A stretch of DNA of 64,000 nt from Alishewanella longhuensis (lineage in GTDB: Bacteria; Pseudomonadota; Gammaproteobacteria; Enterobacterales; Alteromonadaceae). The position numbers and the translations under genes are program-made. Below the pieces are notes generated by a model. The model saw only the letters and a list, made by a program, of their open reading frames with translations, was not told the origin of the DNA and made no database searches. The DNA lies in contig NZ_BNAO01000003.1 in NCBI RefSeq assembly GCF_014653435.1, positions 225,613 to 289,612 on the forward strand. The letters run 5' to 3'. Shown here piece after piece: positions 35,565-46,056 of this stretch. How positions within the stretch are numbered: position 1 is the first letter of the stretch; every line of letters starts with the position of its first letter.

Positions 35565-36302
35565 ATGAAACAACAAAAAATCTGCATGCAAGGCATTACC
35601 AAAGTATTTGCCACTGATGAAATGGAAACCCATGCCTTGCGCGGTATTGATCTGGAGATCTTTGCTGGTGACTTCGTGTCCATTTGTGGCCCGTCCGGTT
35701 GTGGTAAATCTACCTTGCTGTCTTTGCTGGGGTTACTGGATATGCCTACCCAAGGCAGTTACCAGATTGAAGGTCAGGAAGTCAGTGGTTTAAGCCTTAG
35801 CGAAGCAGCTTATATCCGCAATGAAAAAATTGGCTTTATTTTTCAGTCTTTTAATTTAATAGACGAGCTAACGGTATTTGACAATATTGCCCTGCCGCTA
35901 CGCTACCGGCGTAATGCTGTGCCCAAAGCCGAGCTGGAAGCACGGGTGATGGCCTGTTTAAAAACGGTTGATATGACACATCGCGCCGGCCATCGCCCAA
36001 ACCAGCTTTCCGGTGGTCAACAGCAACGTATTGCGATCGCCCGCGCCCTGGTTGGCAGCCCTGCCCTGCTGCTGGTGGATGAGCCCACCGGTAACCTCGA
36101 TTCCAAAAACGGCGATGCGGTAATGGATATGCTAAGCGAGCTCAACAGCAACGGCACCACCCTCTGTATGGTAACGCACGATCCGCGTTACGCCGATATG
36201 GCCAGCCGCAAATTGCACTTACTCGATGGCCGCATTCTGGATGCCGAGGGTACGCCATTAACACAGCCGGAAACGCTATTGCGTCAGGTAGCTGGCCAGT
36301 AA
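35565..36302 (+). CDS. ABC transporter ATPase (MacB/LolD type)
   Basis: A protein of 245 residues with a complete nucleotide-binding domain: Walker A GPSGCGKST (42-50), Q-loop FIFQSFN, signature LSGGQ (148-152), Walker B LLLVDEPTGNLD, and switch His in MVTHDPRYA. Sequence style matches LolD/MacB ATPases, which work by transmitting force to periplasmic domains rather than moving substrate through the membrane. It stands apart from the permeases, unlike fused MacB. AAGGAT precedes the ATG. Confidence 0.93.
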   Translation: MKQQKICMQGITKVFATDEMETHALRGIDLEIFAGDFVSICGPSGCGKSTLLSLLGLLDMPTQGSYQIEGQEVSGLSLSEAAYIRNEKIGFIFQSFNLIDELTVFDNIALPLRYRRNAVPKAELEARVMACLKTVDMTHRAGHRPNQLSGGQQQRIAIARALVGSPALLLVDEPTGNLDSKNGDAVMDMLSELNSNGTTLCMVTHDPRYADMASRKLHLLDGRILDAEGTPLTQPETLLRQVAGQ

Positions 36303-36422
36303 ATGCTGCTGCAAAGTTACTGGTTGTTATTGGTCATCACCGTACTGCAACCACTATGCCTGCTCGTGCTTACTGTACTGATTTCACTGTTTGAAAACAG
36401 TAACAGTGCCGGCTCAGAATAA
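36303..36422 (+). CDS. 39-residue single-helix membrane peptide in the exporter operon
   Basis: An ATG directly abuts the ATPase stop (TAA then ATG). The 39-residue product has one hydrophobic helix (about residues 6-29, SYWLLLVITVLQPLCLLVL) and a polar tail ENSNSAGSE. It ends 10 bp before the first permease start. No family was recognised. Position suggests a small accessory subunit of the transporter. It may also be a chance frame, since the preceding ribosome-binding site is weak. Confidence 0.45.
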   Translation: MLLQSYWLLLVITVLQPLCLLVLTVLISLFENSNSAGSE

Positions 36423-36432
36423 GGATATTGAT

Positions 36433-38910
36433 ATGTTCAATCTGCAAGATTTATCGACTGCGCTGTATGCTCTGAGCAAAGCCAAGGGCTACGCCGCCAC
36501 TGTTGTGCTAACGCTGGGCCTGACGCTGGGCACATTAATTGCCATGTTTAACCTGAACTACCAGATTTTGGCCGCACCGCTGCCGTATGCCGATGAAGAG
36601 CAATTGGTAGTGGGCAGCACGGCTTGGCTGGATAAAGATGGCAGCGTGATGTATCAACGCATTATGCCCCAGACCATGCTGCAACTTTACACTAAACCAT
36701 CAGATAAACTCAGCGATCAAGCACTGTTTGGTTATTCATTTGTCAGTATGACACTGCGTGATCTACCGGATACACCACAAATTCAGATTGGCTATACCAC
36801 GCCGGGTTTTATGCGAATGTACCAGATGCCATTATTGCTTGGTCGCGCTTTTGCCGATGCTGAAGAAATAGGTAGCCATAATGCAGTCGCAGTGCTGAGT
36901 GAGAAAATATGGCGCAAACACTATAACGCCGATCCGGCTATGCTGGGACGCAGGATCCGCATTGGCAACGTTGATTTTACCGTGGTTGGCATTGCTGCCG
37001 CCGCTTTCAGCGAACCGCGCTTTATCGGCCCATCGCGCACTAACGATGTCTGGCTGCCGTGGGATTTTAATCCGGTCAGTCAACAATCCGCCAACTCTAT
37101 CAATGGCTGGCACTTTTATCTGGCCAAGCTAAAACATGAGGCAGATCGATTGGCGTTTGAGCAAGAGTTACGGCCGCAAATCAATCATCTGTTTCAAGAA
37201 TCGATAGAAGGTTTACCGAGCCAGACTGGCCGCAGCGTGCAGTTTAATGCCGAGCCATTACGGTTACTACTTAAAGGCGACAGCAGCAGCCGCACGCTGT
37301 GGATGCTGGCAGGGAGTTTAATGCTGCTGTTGATTGCCGCGGCAAATATTACCAATCTGCTGTTATCGCGTGCCGCAAAACAGCAACGCAGCATGAGTAT
37401 TCAGGCGGCGTTGGGAGCACAGCGCCATCATTTGCTCAGCCAGACTTTCGCCGAACTAACTTGGTTGATGTTGGCAGCACTGTTGTTGGCACAGCTTGTT
37501 GCGGAAGCGGCTTATGCTTTGCTGCAAGCCTATGCCGCCAACACCCTGCCCAGGCTGTTTGAACTGGGTTTTGATTGGCCCGTGTTGCTGTTCTCCCTGC
37601 TAGCCACCCTACTGCTGGCACTGCTATTCGCTTTATTGATCAGCCGACAAATTAATTACCGCGCATTGCAACAGAGCCTGCAAAGCAGCGGCAAAGGTAG
37701 TGGTGTGCAAATCAGCAACCGCACCCGTCAGTTGCTGATTGCTACCCAAAGTGCCTTGGCGGCATTACTGCTGGTCTGCAGTGCCCAGGTGTTACTGCAG
37801 TCCTTAACGCAGTTACGCCAGCAAGTTGGCTTTAGCAGCGAACAACGCTATCAAATCACGATAGATGACACCGCTCCCACATCTGACAGCAACCAACCAA
37901 GAGAGCAGCGACAGGCCGCCCAGCGTCAACGCAAAGAAGAGCTTATGCAGGTGCGTGATTTAGTGCGGCAACATCCAGCTGTACAGCAAGCTTCGGTAAG
38001 TAACTACCCGCCCATATCGTTTGACGGCGTCTATGGCTCGGCTACATATGTGCCTGATCTGGATAACCCCACCCGTATTCTCGCCAGCCGGGTTGCCACC
38101 ACCGATCAGTATTTTTTACCGCTATTTGATATCCCATTGCTACAAGGTCGAAACTTTACCGCACAGGAAGTAGCAACTCAGGCTTTGGTGGTGATTGTCA
38201 ATCAGGCCTTTGCCCAAAAACTGCGACCCGATGGTGATGTAATCGGTCAACGCCTGTATTCACAAGGTGGGGTTTTGACCTATGAAATTATTGGCGTCAG
38301 CGCCAACCATAATCTGCCAGACGAATGGTCGGCCGAAGAGCCCAACCGCAGTTATTTACCGCGTAACCTGATTAGCGGTACCAGCTTACTTTTACAGCTA
38401 AAACCCGGCATGCAACTGGATAAAACGGCGTTAAATCAGCTGATGTCCCAAGTTTCCGCTCATTTTCGTACCGCCGAGATCTATAGCATCGAAGATAATG
38501 TCACCAGGGTACTAATGAGCAACTATCTGGCCGCGGCGGTAACCACAGCACTGGTTGTTTTAAGCTTCCTGCTGGCTGCCATTGGCATTTATGGTGTGCT
38601 CAGCTACAGCGCGCAACTGCGCCGCTTTGAACTGGGCGTACGGATGGCGATTGGCGCTAGGCCAGTTACTATTTTACGGCAGTTACTCGGCGAGAATCTG
38701 AAACCCGTGCTGGCCGGTTTAGCACTGGCGGCCATGCTACTAATAGCGCTGTGGTTAGGCTTGCAGCAAACAACCTTGATGGTTGAACTGTCGGTCGGCG
38801 GTTTTGCCCTGCCACTGGCGCTGATAGTGCTGCTCACCGTGCTGACCTCGCTGCTTTCCGTCTGGGGCATTATCCGCAAACCTGCTATTTATGCGTTACA
38901 GGGCCAATAA
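36433..38910 (+). CDS. MacB-like ABC permease, paralogue 1
   Basis: A protein of 825 residues starting MFNLQDLSTALYALSKAKG, with AAGGAT before ATG 36433. One membrane helix near residues 20-40 is followed by a periplasmic MacB_PCD-type domain (about 55-285). A block of FtsX-type helices comes next, then a second periplasmic region and a final FtsX helix bundle with RRFELGVRMAIGARP. It ends GIIRKPAIYALQGQ. The duplicated FtsX layout makes each chain a pseudo-dimer. It is the first of three tandem paralogues sharing both ends almost word for word. Confidence 0.9.
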   Translation: MFNLQDLSTALYALSKAKGYAATVVLTLGLTLGTLIAMFNLNYQILAAPLPYADEEQLVVGSTAWLDKDGSVMYQRIMPQTMLQLYTKPSDKLSDQALFGYSFVSMTLRDLPDTPQIQIGYTTPGFMRMYQMPLLLGRAFADAEEIGSHNAVAVLSEKIWRKHYNADPAMLGRRIRIGNVDFTVVGIAAAAFSEPRFIGPSRTNDVWLPWDFNPVSQQSANSINGWHFYLAKLKHEADRLAFEQELRPQINHLFQESIEGLPSQTGRSVQFNAEPLRLLLKGDSSSRTLWMLAGSLMLLLIAAANITNLLLSRAAKQQRSMSIQAALGAQRHHLLSQTFAELTWLMLAALLLAQLVAEAAYALLQAYAANTLPRLFELGFDWPVLLFSLLATLLLALLFALLISRQINYRALQQSLQSSGKGSGVQISNRTRQLLIATQSALAALLLVCSAQVLLQSLTQLRQQVGFSSEQRYQITIDDTAPTSDSNQPREQRQAAQRQRKEELMQVRDLVRQHPAVQQASVSNYPPISFDGVYGSATYVPDLDNPTRILASRVATTDQYFLPLFDIPLLQGRNFTAQEVATQALVVIVNQAFAQKLRPDGDVIGQRLYSQGGVLTYEIIGVSANHNLPDEWSAEEPNRSYLPRNLISGTSLLLQLKPGMQLDKTALNQLMSQVSAHFRTAEIYSIEDNVTRVLMSNYLAAAVTTALVVLSFLLAAIGIYGVLSYSAQLRRFELGVRMAIGARPVTILRQLLGENLKPVLAGLALAAMLLIALWLGLQQTTLMVELSVGGFALPLALIVLLTVLTSLLSVWGIIRKPAIYALQGQ

Positions 38911-38911
38911 C

Positions 38912-41395
38912 ATGCTGACTATCAAAGATTTCTCTACTGCGCTTTACGGGCTAAGCAAAGCCAAAGGTTACGCCGCCACCGTCATTGTCACCTTGGGTGT
39001 GACCTTAGGTGCATTAGTCGCGATGTTTAACCTGAATTACCAAATTATTGCCGCGCCTCTGCCGTATCAGGAAGCAGACAAACTACTGGTCGGCAGTGCG
39101 CGCTGGCTTGATCGCAACGGTCAGGTGCTCAGTGAGCGCACTCTACCGCAAGTCATGTTACAAATGTACCACCAACCTTCGACAAGCCTGACCGATCATG
39201 GCTTGTTTGCCTATGCCGGTACCTATACTTTACGTGATTTGCCCGATGCCCCATTGGCAGACATTGCGTATACCACGCCAGGGTTTATGCGGATGTATCA
39301 GATGCCGATTTTGCAAGGCCGTGCCTTTGACAACACCGAAGAACTTGACAGTCAGCTGGCGGTCGCGGTGATCAGTGAACAGTTTTGGCGTGCGCATTAT
39401 CAGGCCGATCCGGCCATGTTAGAACGGCAAATTATTGTCGATGATCGGCAGTTTCGCGTCGTCGGCATCGCTGGCGCTGAGTTTAAACAACCCGACTTTT
39501 ATGGACCGTTGATGGGGGCGGTTGATGTCTGGCTGCCACTGGATTTTGACCGCCCGTTGCATTCCATACCTGCCCGTAGCGGCTCACCCTTCCTGTTTTA
39601 TCTGGCAAAACTGGCCGACCCCACACAGCGCCAGCAGTTTGAACAGGAGATGCGACCGCAAATTGCCAGCCGTTGGTTGGAAACCAGTGCCGATACGCCC
39701 AGCGTGGCGGGGCGTCAGGTGATTTTTCAGGCACACAGCTTGCGCGACTTCCTGGCCAACGACGACACGCAAACGCTGTTTATGCTGGCAGGCGCTTTGG
39801 TGCTGCTGCTGATTGCGGCCACCAATGTGACCAATCTGTTGTTGTCACGTGCAGTAAAACAACAACGCAGTTTGTGTATTCAGGCGGCGCTGGGAGCGCA
39901 ACATAAGCATTTGTTTGCACAGGTGTTGGCAGAGCTCAGCTGTTTGATGTTCGCGGCGATGCTATTGGCTTTAGGGGTCGCCGAAGGCGTCAGTATGCTG
40001 CTGCACCGCTATAGTAGTGATCTGATCCCGCTTTATATCCAATTGGGCTTTGGCTGGAGCAGCCTGGCATTTGCCATCGTCGGCAGCCTGCTGCTGACGC
40101 TGGCGTTTGCTGCGCTGATTAGCCGGCGCATCAATATGCAGGCGCTGCAGCAAACACTGCAAAGTAGTGGCAAAGGCAGTGGTGTGCAGGTCAGCCAGCG
40201 CGCCCGTCAGTTGTTGATTGGCGCGCAAGTAATGTTCGCCGCCATCTTGCTGGTCTGCAGTGCGCAGGTGTTGCTGCAGAGCATAAGCCAGATTAACAAG
40301 CCGGTCGGCTTTGCATCCGAAGACCGTTTTCAGGTGTATACCGAAGATACCACGCCATATCCGGCTGCCAACTTGTCGGCGGCGGAACAAGACGCCATTC
40401 ACCGCGGACGTAAAGATCAGATGATGCAGGTCCGCGATCTGTTACAACAACACCCGGCGATTGCCATGGCGGCCTTTGCCAACGGGGCGCCGGCGTCTTT
40501 TTATGGCCCCTCCGGCGATCGGCTGATGGTGCTGGTATCCCCTGATAACCCAAACCAATTGCTCGACGCCCGCATCACGCATACCGATCAATATTTTATG
40601 GCACTGTTTAACATCGATTTATTGGCAGGCCGTGGCTTTACTGCACAAGAAGTCAGCAGCCGGGCGCCAGTAGTGGTGATCAGTGAAACCCTCGCCAGAG
40701 CGTTATCGCCCGATGGCCAGGTGCTTGGCCAGTTTCTGCATAGCCAAGGTAACCAGCCGCCAGCGGAAATTATTGGCATCGCTGCCGATTGGTACGCGGC
40801 GGACAGTGAACTGGCTAAACCCGAAAAATACCGGGTTTACAGCACGCTGAACCCGGTGTTTGGCCGCAGTTTACTGCTGCAGGTAAAGCCCGGTCAGCAG
40901 ATCGACAAAAGCGCGATTAACGCAGCGCTGACCTCGGTGTCACCGAATTACCGGGTCAATAGGATCGTCAGTATTGCTGACAATATGACCCGTTTGCAGT
41001 ATGACAATTATCTTGCACTGAGCATCACCAGCGCCCTGGTGCTGCTGAGCTTTGTGCTGGCGGCCATAGGTATCTATGGCGTGCTGAGCTACAGCGTGCA
41101 ACTGCGTCGCTTTGAGCTGGGTGTGCGGATGGCGATTGGCGCCAGGCCGGCGACGATTTTACGCCAGTTACTCGGCGAGAACCTGAAACCTGTGCTGGCC
41201 GGTTTAGTATTGGCAGCCCTGGCATTAGCTGCATTGTGGCTGGGTCTGCAACACACCAGCCTGATGGTTGAACTGTCAGCCGGTGGCTTCTCCCTGCCAC
41301 TGCTACTGATTGTGCTGCTCACAGTGCTGACATCTTTGTTATCAGTCTGGGGCATTATCCGCAAACCGGCTATTTATGCATTGCAGGGTCAGTAA
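38912..41395 (+). CDS. MacB-like ABC permease, paralogue 2
   Basis: A protein of 827 residues starting MLTIKDFSTALYGLSKAKG. The ATG stands one base after the stop of paralogue 1, so translation is coupled. The domain order is the same as in paralogue 1, with FtsX motifs RRFELGVRMAIGARP and the same GIIRKPAIYALQGQ end. The periplasmic regions differ most, which is where substrate or adaptor contact is expected. Confidence 0.9.
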   Translation: MLTIKDFSTALYGLSKAKGYAATVIVTLGVTLGALVAMFNLNYQIIAAPLPYQEADKLLVGSARWLDRNGQVLSERTLPQVMLQMYHQPSTSLTDHGLFAYAGTYTLRDLPDAPLADIAYTTPGFMRMYQMPILQGRAFDNTEELDSQLAVAVISEQFWRAHYQADPAMLERQIIVDDRQFRVVGIAGAEFKQPDFYGPLMGAVDVWLPLDFDRPLHSIPARSGSPFLFYLAKLADPTQRQQFEQEMRPQIASRWLETSADTPSVAGRQVIFQAHSLRDFLANDDTQTLFMLAGALVLLLIAATNVTNLLLSRAVKQQRSLCIQAALGAQHKHLFAQVLAELSCLMFAAMLLALGVAEGVSMLLHRYSSDLIPLYIQLGFGWSSLAFAIVGSLLLTLAFAALISRRINMQALQQTLQSSGKGSGVQVSQRARQLLIGAQVMFAAILLVCSAQVLLQSISQINKPVGFASEDRFQVYTEDTTPYPAANLSAAEQDAIHRGRKDQMMQVRDLLQQHPAIAMAAFANGAPASFYGPSGDRLMVLVSPDNPNQLLDARITHTDQYFMALFNIDLLAGRGFTAQEVSSRAPVVVISETLARALSPDGQVLGQFLHSQGNQPPAEIIGIAADWYAADSELAKPEKYRVYSTLNPVFGRSLLLQVKPGQQIDKSAINAALTSVSPNYRVNRIVSIADNMTRLQYDNYLALSITSALVLLSFVLAAIGIYGVLSYSVQLRRFELGVRMAIGARPATILRQLLGENLKPVLAGLVLAALALAALWLGLQHTSLMVELSAGGFSLPLLLIVLLTVLTSLLSVWGIIRKPAIYALQGQ

Positions 41396-41396
41396 C

Positions 41397-43868
41397 ATGT
41401 TTACTATCAAAGATTTTTCAACCGCGTTTTATGCGCTAAGCAAAGCCAAAGGTTATGCACTGACCGTGATCCTGACGCTGGGCTTAACGCTTGGCACCTT
41501 AGTCGCCATGTTTAACCTAAATTACCAGATCCTGGCGGCGCCGCTGCCTTATCCGGATGACGAGCACCTGGTGGTAGGTAGTGCCAGTTGGTTAGCAAAA
41601 GATGGTTCAGTGCTGTTTCAACGGGTGCTGCCGAACTCGACTTTTCCGGTCTACCAGCAGCCATCCGACAAACTCAGCGACCATGCGCTGTATGGTTATT
41701 CTTTTACCGACATGACATTGCGCGATTTACCGCACAGCCCGGTGATCCAGGTGGCTTATGCCACCTCAGGGTTTATGCGGATGTACCAGATGCCCATGTT
41801 GCACGGCCGCGCTTTTAGTCAGGATGAAGATACCGGCAGCCATCAGCCTGTCGCGGTGCTATCTGAACAGCTCTGGCGCAGTCAATACAATAGCGAACCG
41901 GCCGTGGTAGGCCGCACGGTGCGAATTGGTGAGCAGGATTATAAAGTCATTGGCATCGCATCAGCCTTGTTTACCGAGCCAAGGCTGGTTGGCCCCTCCC
42001 GTCATACGGATGTGTGGCTACCCTGGGATTTTAACCCGGTCGTACCGCGGGACAGAACTTCGGTTAGTGGCTGGCAGTTTTATCTGGCCAAGCTGAAAAG
42101 CCCGGATTTACGACAGGCTTTTGCGCAGGAATTAACAGCACTGGTGGACAACAGTTATCAGGATGCAGCACTATCCAATCAGTCTGGCCGCAGCCTGGTA
42201 TTCAATGCAGAACCGCTGCGGCAGATATTGCATGGCGACAGCGGTAACCGCACCTTGTGGATGCTGGCCGGCAGTATGTTGTTACTGTTGATTGCCGCCA
42301 CCAACATTATGAACCTGCTGTTCTCCCGTGCCGCCCGTCAGCAGCGTGCTATGAGCATTCAAGTCGCTTTAGGGGCGCAACGGCGGCATATTCTAGGGTC
42401 CATTCTGGCAGAGCTGAGCTGGCTGCTGCTGGGCGCTCTATTGCTGGCTTTTCTGGTGGCAGAGGCCGCCTACGCCCTGCTACGCGAATACGCCGCTGAT
42501 TCACTGCCCGGCATCGCTGCGCTGGGGTTGGACTGGCCGGTGTTGCTGTTTGCGTTATTGAGTTGTCTGTTGCTGGGGCTTTGCTTTGCCCAACTGATTA
42601 ATACGCAAATTAACTACAGAGCCATCCAGCAAAACCTGCAAAGCAGTGGCAAAGGCAGCGGCGTACAAATCAGCCGCCGCAGCCGTCAGTTGTTGATTGG
42701 TGCCCAGGTCATGCTGGCCGCCATGCTGCTGGTTTGTTGTCTGCAGGTGTTGCTGCAGGCGCTGGTCCAGCTACGCCAGGACGTAGGGTTTGCCAGCCGG
42801 GACCGCTATCAAATCACCATTGATGATGCCACGCCAGCACCTGCTGCCGGTTTACCGGCAGAGCAGCGATTTGCCTTGCTGCGCCAGCGCACCACGGAAC
42901 TGATGCAGGTGCGCGATATTCTGCTACAGCATCCTGCAGTTGAAGCGGCCAGCGTGACCAACTACCCGCCGGTATCTTTTGATGGACTCTTTGGCATTTT
43001 AAACGCGGTGGCCGATCCGGCAGAACCGAGCCAGGCCTTGATCAGCCGCTACACCAGCACTGATCAGCACTATTTCCCAATGTTTGCGATCCCGTTATTG
43101 CAAGGCCGCAACTTTACCGCGCAGGAAGTCAGCACCCAGTCGCTGGTAGTGATCATCAATCAGACGTTTGCCGAAAAACTGCGCCCCGATGGCCAAGTGT
43201 TAGGGCTACGGCTGCATAACCCAACGGGTAGCCAAAGTTATGAAATCATCGGCGTCAGCGCCAATCATCAGCTGCCAGATGCATGGTCTGCGATCGAACC
43301 CAATCGCAGTTACATGCCACGCAGTGTGAGTGGTAGCGCCAGTTTAGTGCTGCAATTAAAACCCGGTATGTCTATCGACAAAACAGTGATCAATCAAGCC
43401 ATGACACAGGTTTCGCCGCAATTTAAAGCCGCTGCTATGCATAGCATGGCTGACAATATTGACCGCGTGCTGCTGCGTAATTATTTGGCCGCCGCCGTCA
43501 CCAGTGCCTTGGTGGTGCTGAGTTTTGTTTTGGCCGCCATCGGCATCTACGGTGTTCTAAGCTACAACGTGCAACTGCGCCGCTTTGAGCTAGGGGTAAG
43601 GATGGCAATAGGTGCGCGGCCTGCCACTATTTTACGCCAACTACTGGGCGAGAATCTAAAACCGGTTGGTGCAGGTTTAGCGCTGGCAGCATTGCTGCTG
43701 GTGGCACTGTGGCTAGCTCTGCAACACAGCACGCTTAGCATTGCACTGTCAGCCGGCGGCTTTGCGCTGCCACTTGTCTTAATAGTGCTGCTCACCGTGC
43801 TCACCTCACTCCTATCGGTTTGGGGCATTATCCGCAAACCGGCTATTTATGCATTGCAGGGCCAATAA
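41397..43868 (+). CDS. MacB-like ABC permease, paralogue 3
   Basis: A protein of 823 residues starting MFTIKDFSTAFYALSKAKG, one base after paralogue 2 ends. By eye it is closer to paralogue 1 than to paralogue 2 in the first periplasmic domain (for example LVGPSRHTDVWLPWDFNPV against FIGPSRTNDVWLPWDFNPV). All FtsX elements and the shared C-terminus are present. Confidence 0.9.
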   Translation: MFTIKDFSTAFYALSKAKGYALTVILTLGLTLGTLVAMFNLNYQILAAPLPYPDDEHLVVGSASWLAKDGSVLFQRVLPNSTFPVYQQPSDKLSDHALYGYSFTDMTLRDLPHSPVIQVAYATSGFMRMYQMPMLHGRAFSQDEDTGSHQPVAVLSEQLWRSQYNSEPAVVGRTVRIGEQDYKVIGIASALFTEPRLVGPSRHTDVWLPWDFNPVVPRDRTSVSGWQFYLAKLKSPDLRQAFAQELTALVDNSYQDAALSNQSGRSLVFNAEPLRQILHGDSGNRTLWMLAGSMLLLLIAATNIMNLLFSRAARQQRAMSIQVALGAQRRHILGSILAELSWLLLGALLLAFLVAEAAYALLREYAADSLPGIAALGLDWPVLLFALLSCLLLGLCFAQLINTQINYRAIQQNLQSSGKGSGVQISRRSRQLLIGAQVMLAAMLLVCCLQVLLQALVQLRQDVGFASRDRYQITIDDATPAPAAGLPAEQRFALLRQRTTELMQVRDILLQHPAVEAASVTNYPPVSFDGLFGILNAVADPAEPSQALISRYTSTDQHYFPMFAIPLLQGRNFTAQEVSTQSLVVIINQTFAEKLRPDGQVLGLRLHNPTGSQSYEIIGVSANHQLPDAWSAIEPNRSYMPRSVSGSASLVLQLKPGMSIDKTVINQAMTQVSPQFKAAAMHSMADNIDRVLLRNYLAAAVTSALVVLSFVLAAIGIYGVLSYNVQLRRFELGVRMAIGARPATILRQLLGENLKPVGAGLALAALLLVALWLALQHSTLSIALSAGGFALPLVLIVLLTVLTSLLSVWGIIRKPAIYALQGQ

Positions 43869-43869
43869 C

Positions 43870-46056
43870 ATGCTAACTATAAAAAAATTTTCTAATGCGC
43901 TTTATTGGTTGTGACAAAGTGGGCAGTCTGCTGTTAAAGATAAAGGGTTTGTCAGCACTGTGGTGCTAACGATGGGGATAACCACTGCCGGTTTTCTTAT
44001 CGTCTTGACACTAGGCTATTTTTTGCTATTTAAGCCCTTACCCTATGCAGAGCAGGACAAGCTTTACCTGATAGACTACCAGCGTTGGGATCAACACAAG
44101 GTGTTGCAGTCAGCGGCTATTTTGCACCCCGCCGCAGAGCATTTATATCAGCAACTGCAACAATCTGCACAAGACACCGCCAGTCAACAGGCTTTGCTGT
44201 ACTTTACCAATGAAGTTTTAGCATCTGAGCCAGCCCAACCCCGTTTAGCCAATGCTTACGTCACGCCTGAACTGGCCGAACTACTTAGCATAAAGATGGC
44301 GGTGGGCAACTGGTTTGGCCATGATTATCGACCAGGAAGTTTTAATACCGGTGCGGTGATCAGCTATCAGGCATGGCAGCAATTATTTCAACAACGGCAT
44401 GACATTTTAACGCTTCGGCTCAATGTTAATGGCGTAAGCCACCCTATTATAGGCGTGTTAGATAAAGCCTTTGTTGCTCCCCAATTGACAGAAATCGGAC
44501 AGGAACCCCAGCTCTGGTTGCCATGGGACTACAATAATTCACCATTTCAAGGTAGTTGGTGGCTAACCGATGATAAAATCTTTCTTCTGCTCAAACTAGA
44601 ACAAAGCCGTTTGCAAAAACTTAGCACAGAGCTGACACCGATAGTCAATGAATACTATCAGCAACATATTATAGCTCATGATAATTTCAGAAACTGGCAA
44701 GTCGTGCTAGAAGGCCGCCCGTTACGAGATGCTCTGATAGCTGACAATGAAAAAACACTGTTGTTACTGGTACTGGGAGCCGCTGGCTTGCTTCTGCTCG
44801 CCTTGCTGCTTTCTGGTCTGGCAGTTCGCAGTATTAACTATCGCCAGCTAAGCCATGCGTTGCAGGGAAGTGGTAAAGGTACGGATGTACAAGTCTCACC
44901 GGCCATCAGAAAAAGCTTGGTTGTGGCTCAGGTAAGCATTGCCACCCTGCTGATTTTTTTCAGTGCCCTACTGGTACAAGATAGCATCGCTAAATTGAAC
45001 CGCTCACTAGGCTTTGACAGCCAGCATATTTTACAAATCGAATTTGATATTGCCACTTTGGACTGGCAAGGCTGGGATCACTATGCTCCTCAGGTGGCAG
45101 GGCTGGGGGAGCAACTGCGTTTACGGCCAGACGTAGAGCAGTTAAGCTTTGCATACAGCCCGCTAGCGGATCTATACCAGCTAGCAATAACCGATATGGC
45201 GAATGATCGCCGTTACTATCCCTGGCATAGAAATGTTGATCACCATTACTTCTCCGTAGTTGGTCAAAGATTGTTATTCGGTAATACTTTTACCCGCGAC
45301 GATCTTGGTAGTGATAAAGTGGTGATTATTGATCAAGCCTTTGCCGAATTGCTAACCGGTGCTGATATCGCTAAAGCCATTGGTCAGAGTTTAAAGATGG
45401 ACGCAGCAACCGCCCCCATGACAGTAATTGGCGTAGTGGAAAACCTGCAACTGCCCGGCAAACATATCGCGCCACCACGCTTTTACCTTCCCAACTATGG
45501 CACTGCATTATGGATGTTGGTCAAGCTAAAACCAGATACTGAACTGAACAGGGAAAGTATGATTGAACTGCTACATAGCTTAAATCCACAGTTCATTCTT
45601 ACCCGCTTTAATCTGCTGGATACCAGTATTGCCCAAGCAAACTTTCCCCATCGGGTCAGACTGATCGCCGCTATTAGCTTAGCGCTGTTTACGATCTTTT
45701 TAGCCTGTATCGGACTCTTTGGCATTATGCATTACAGCGTACAGATACGCTCGATTGAATTCAGTATCAAACTGGCTGTAGGTGCTCAGTACCACCATAT
45801 TGTGAAAGACTCGATACGAGAATATCTAACAATGCTGATACTCGGTATTGGCTTGGCGACATTAATTGCTCTGACAAGCTTGGTTATCTTTTATGATTGG
45901 CTGATACCTTACCTGAGCTGGCACAGCTTGCTGCTATACGCGGTAACGTTACTGATCATCCTGGTAACCCTGACACTGTCAAACCTAATGCCTTTACGTA
46001 GCTTTAGGACTATAAGCATTAGTAATAAGCTAAGAGGACTGTATGAAACCAGCTGA
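43870..46056 (+). pseudogene. fourth MacB-like permease, shortened and with an in-frame TGA
   Basis: ATG 43870, one base after paralogue 3, opens MLTIKKFSNALYWL and then meets TGA at 43912-43914 where the paralogues read on into SKAKG. After the TGA the same frame is open for 713 codons to 46056 and keeps the first helix, the first periplasmic domain, SGKGTDVQVS and the final FtsX bundle. About 100 residues holding the central FtsX helix block are missing between DNEKTLLLLVLGAAG and INYRQLSHAL. GTG 43960 or ATG 43972 could start a shorter product inside the first helix, but neither has a good ribosome-binding site. The otherwise intact frame suggests recent decay, readthrough (TGA followed by C) or restart. 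Confidence 0.7.
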
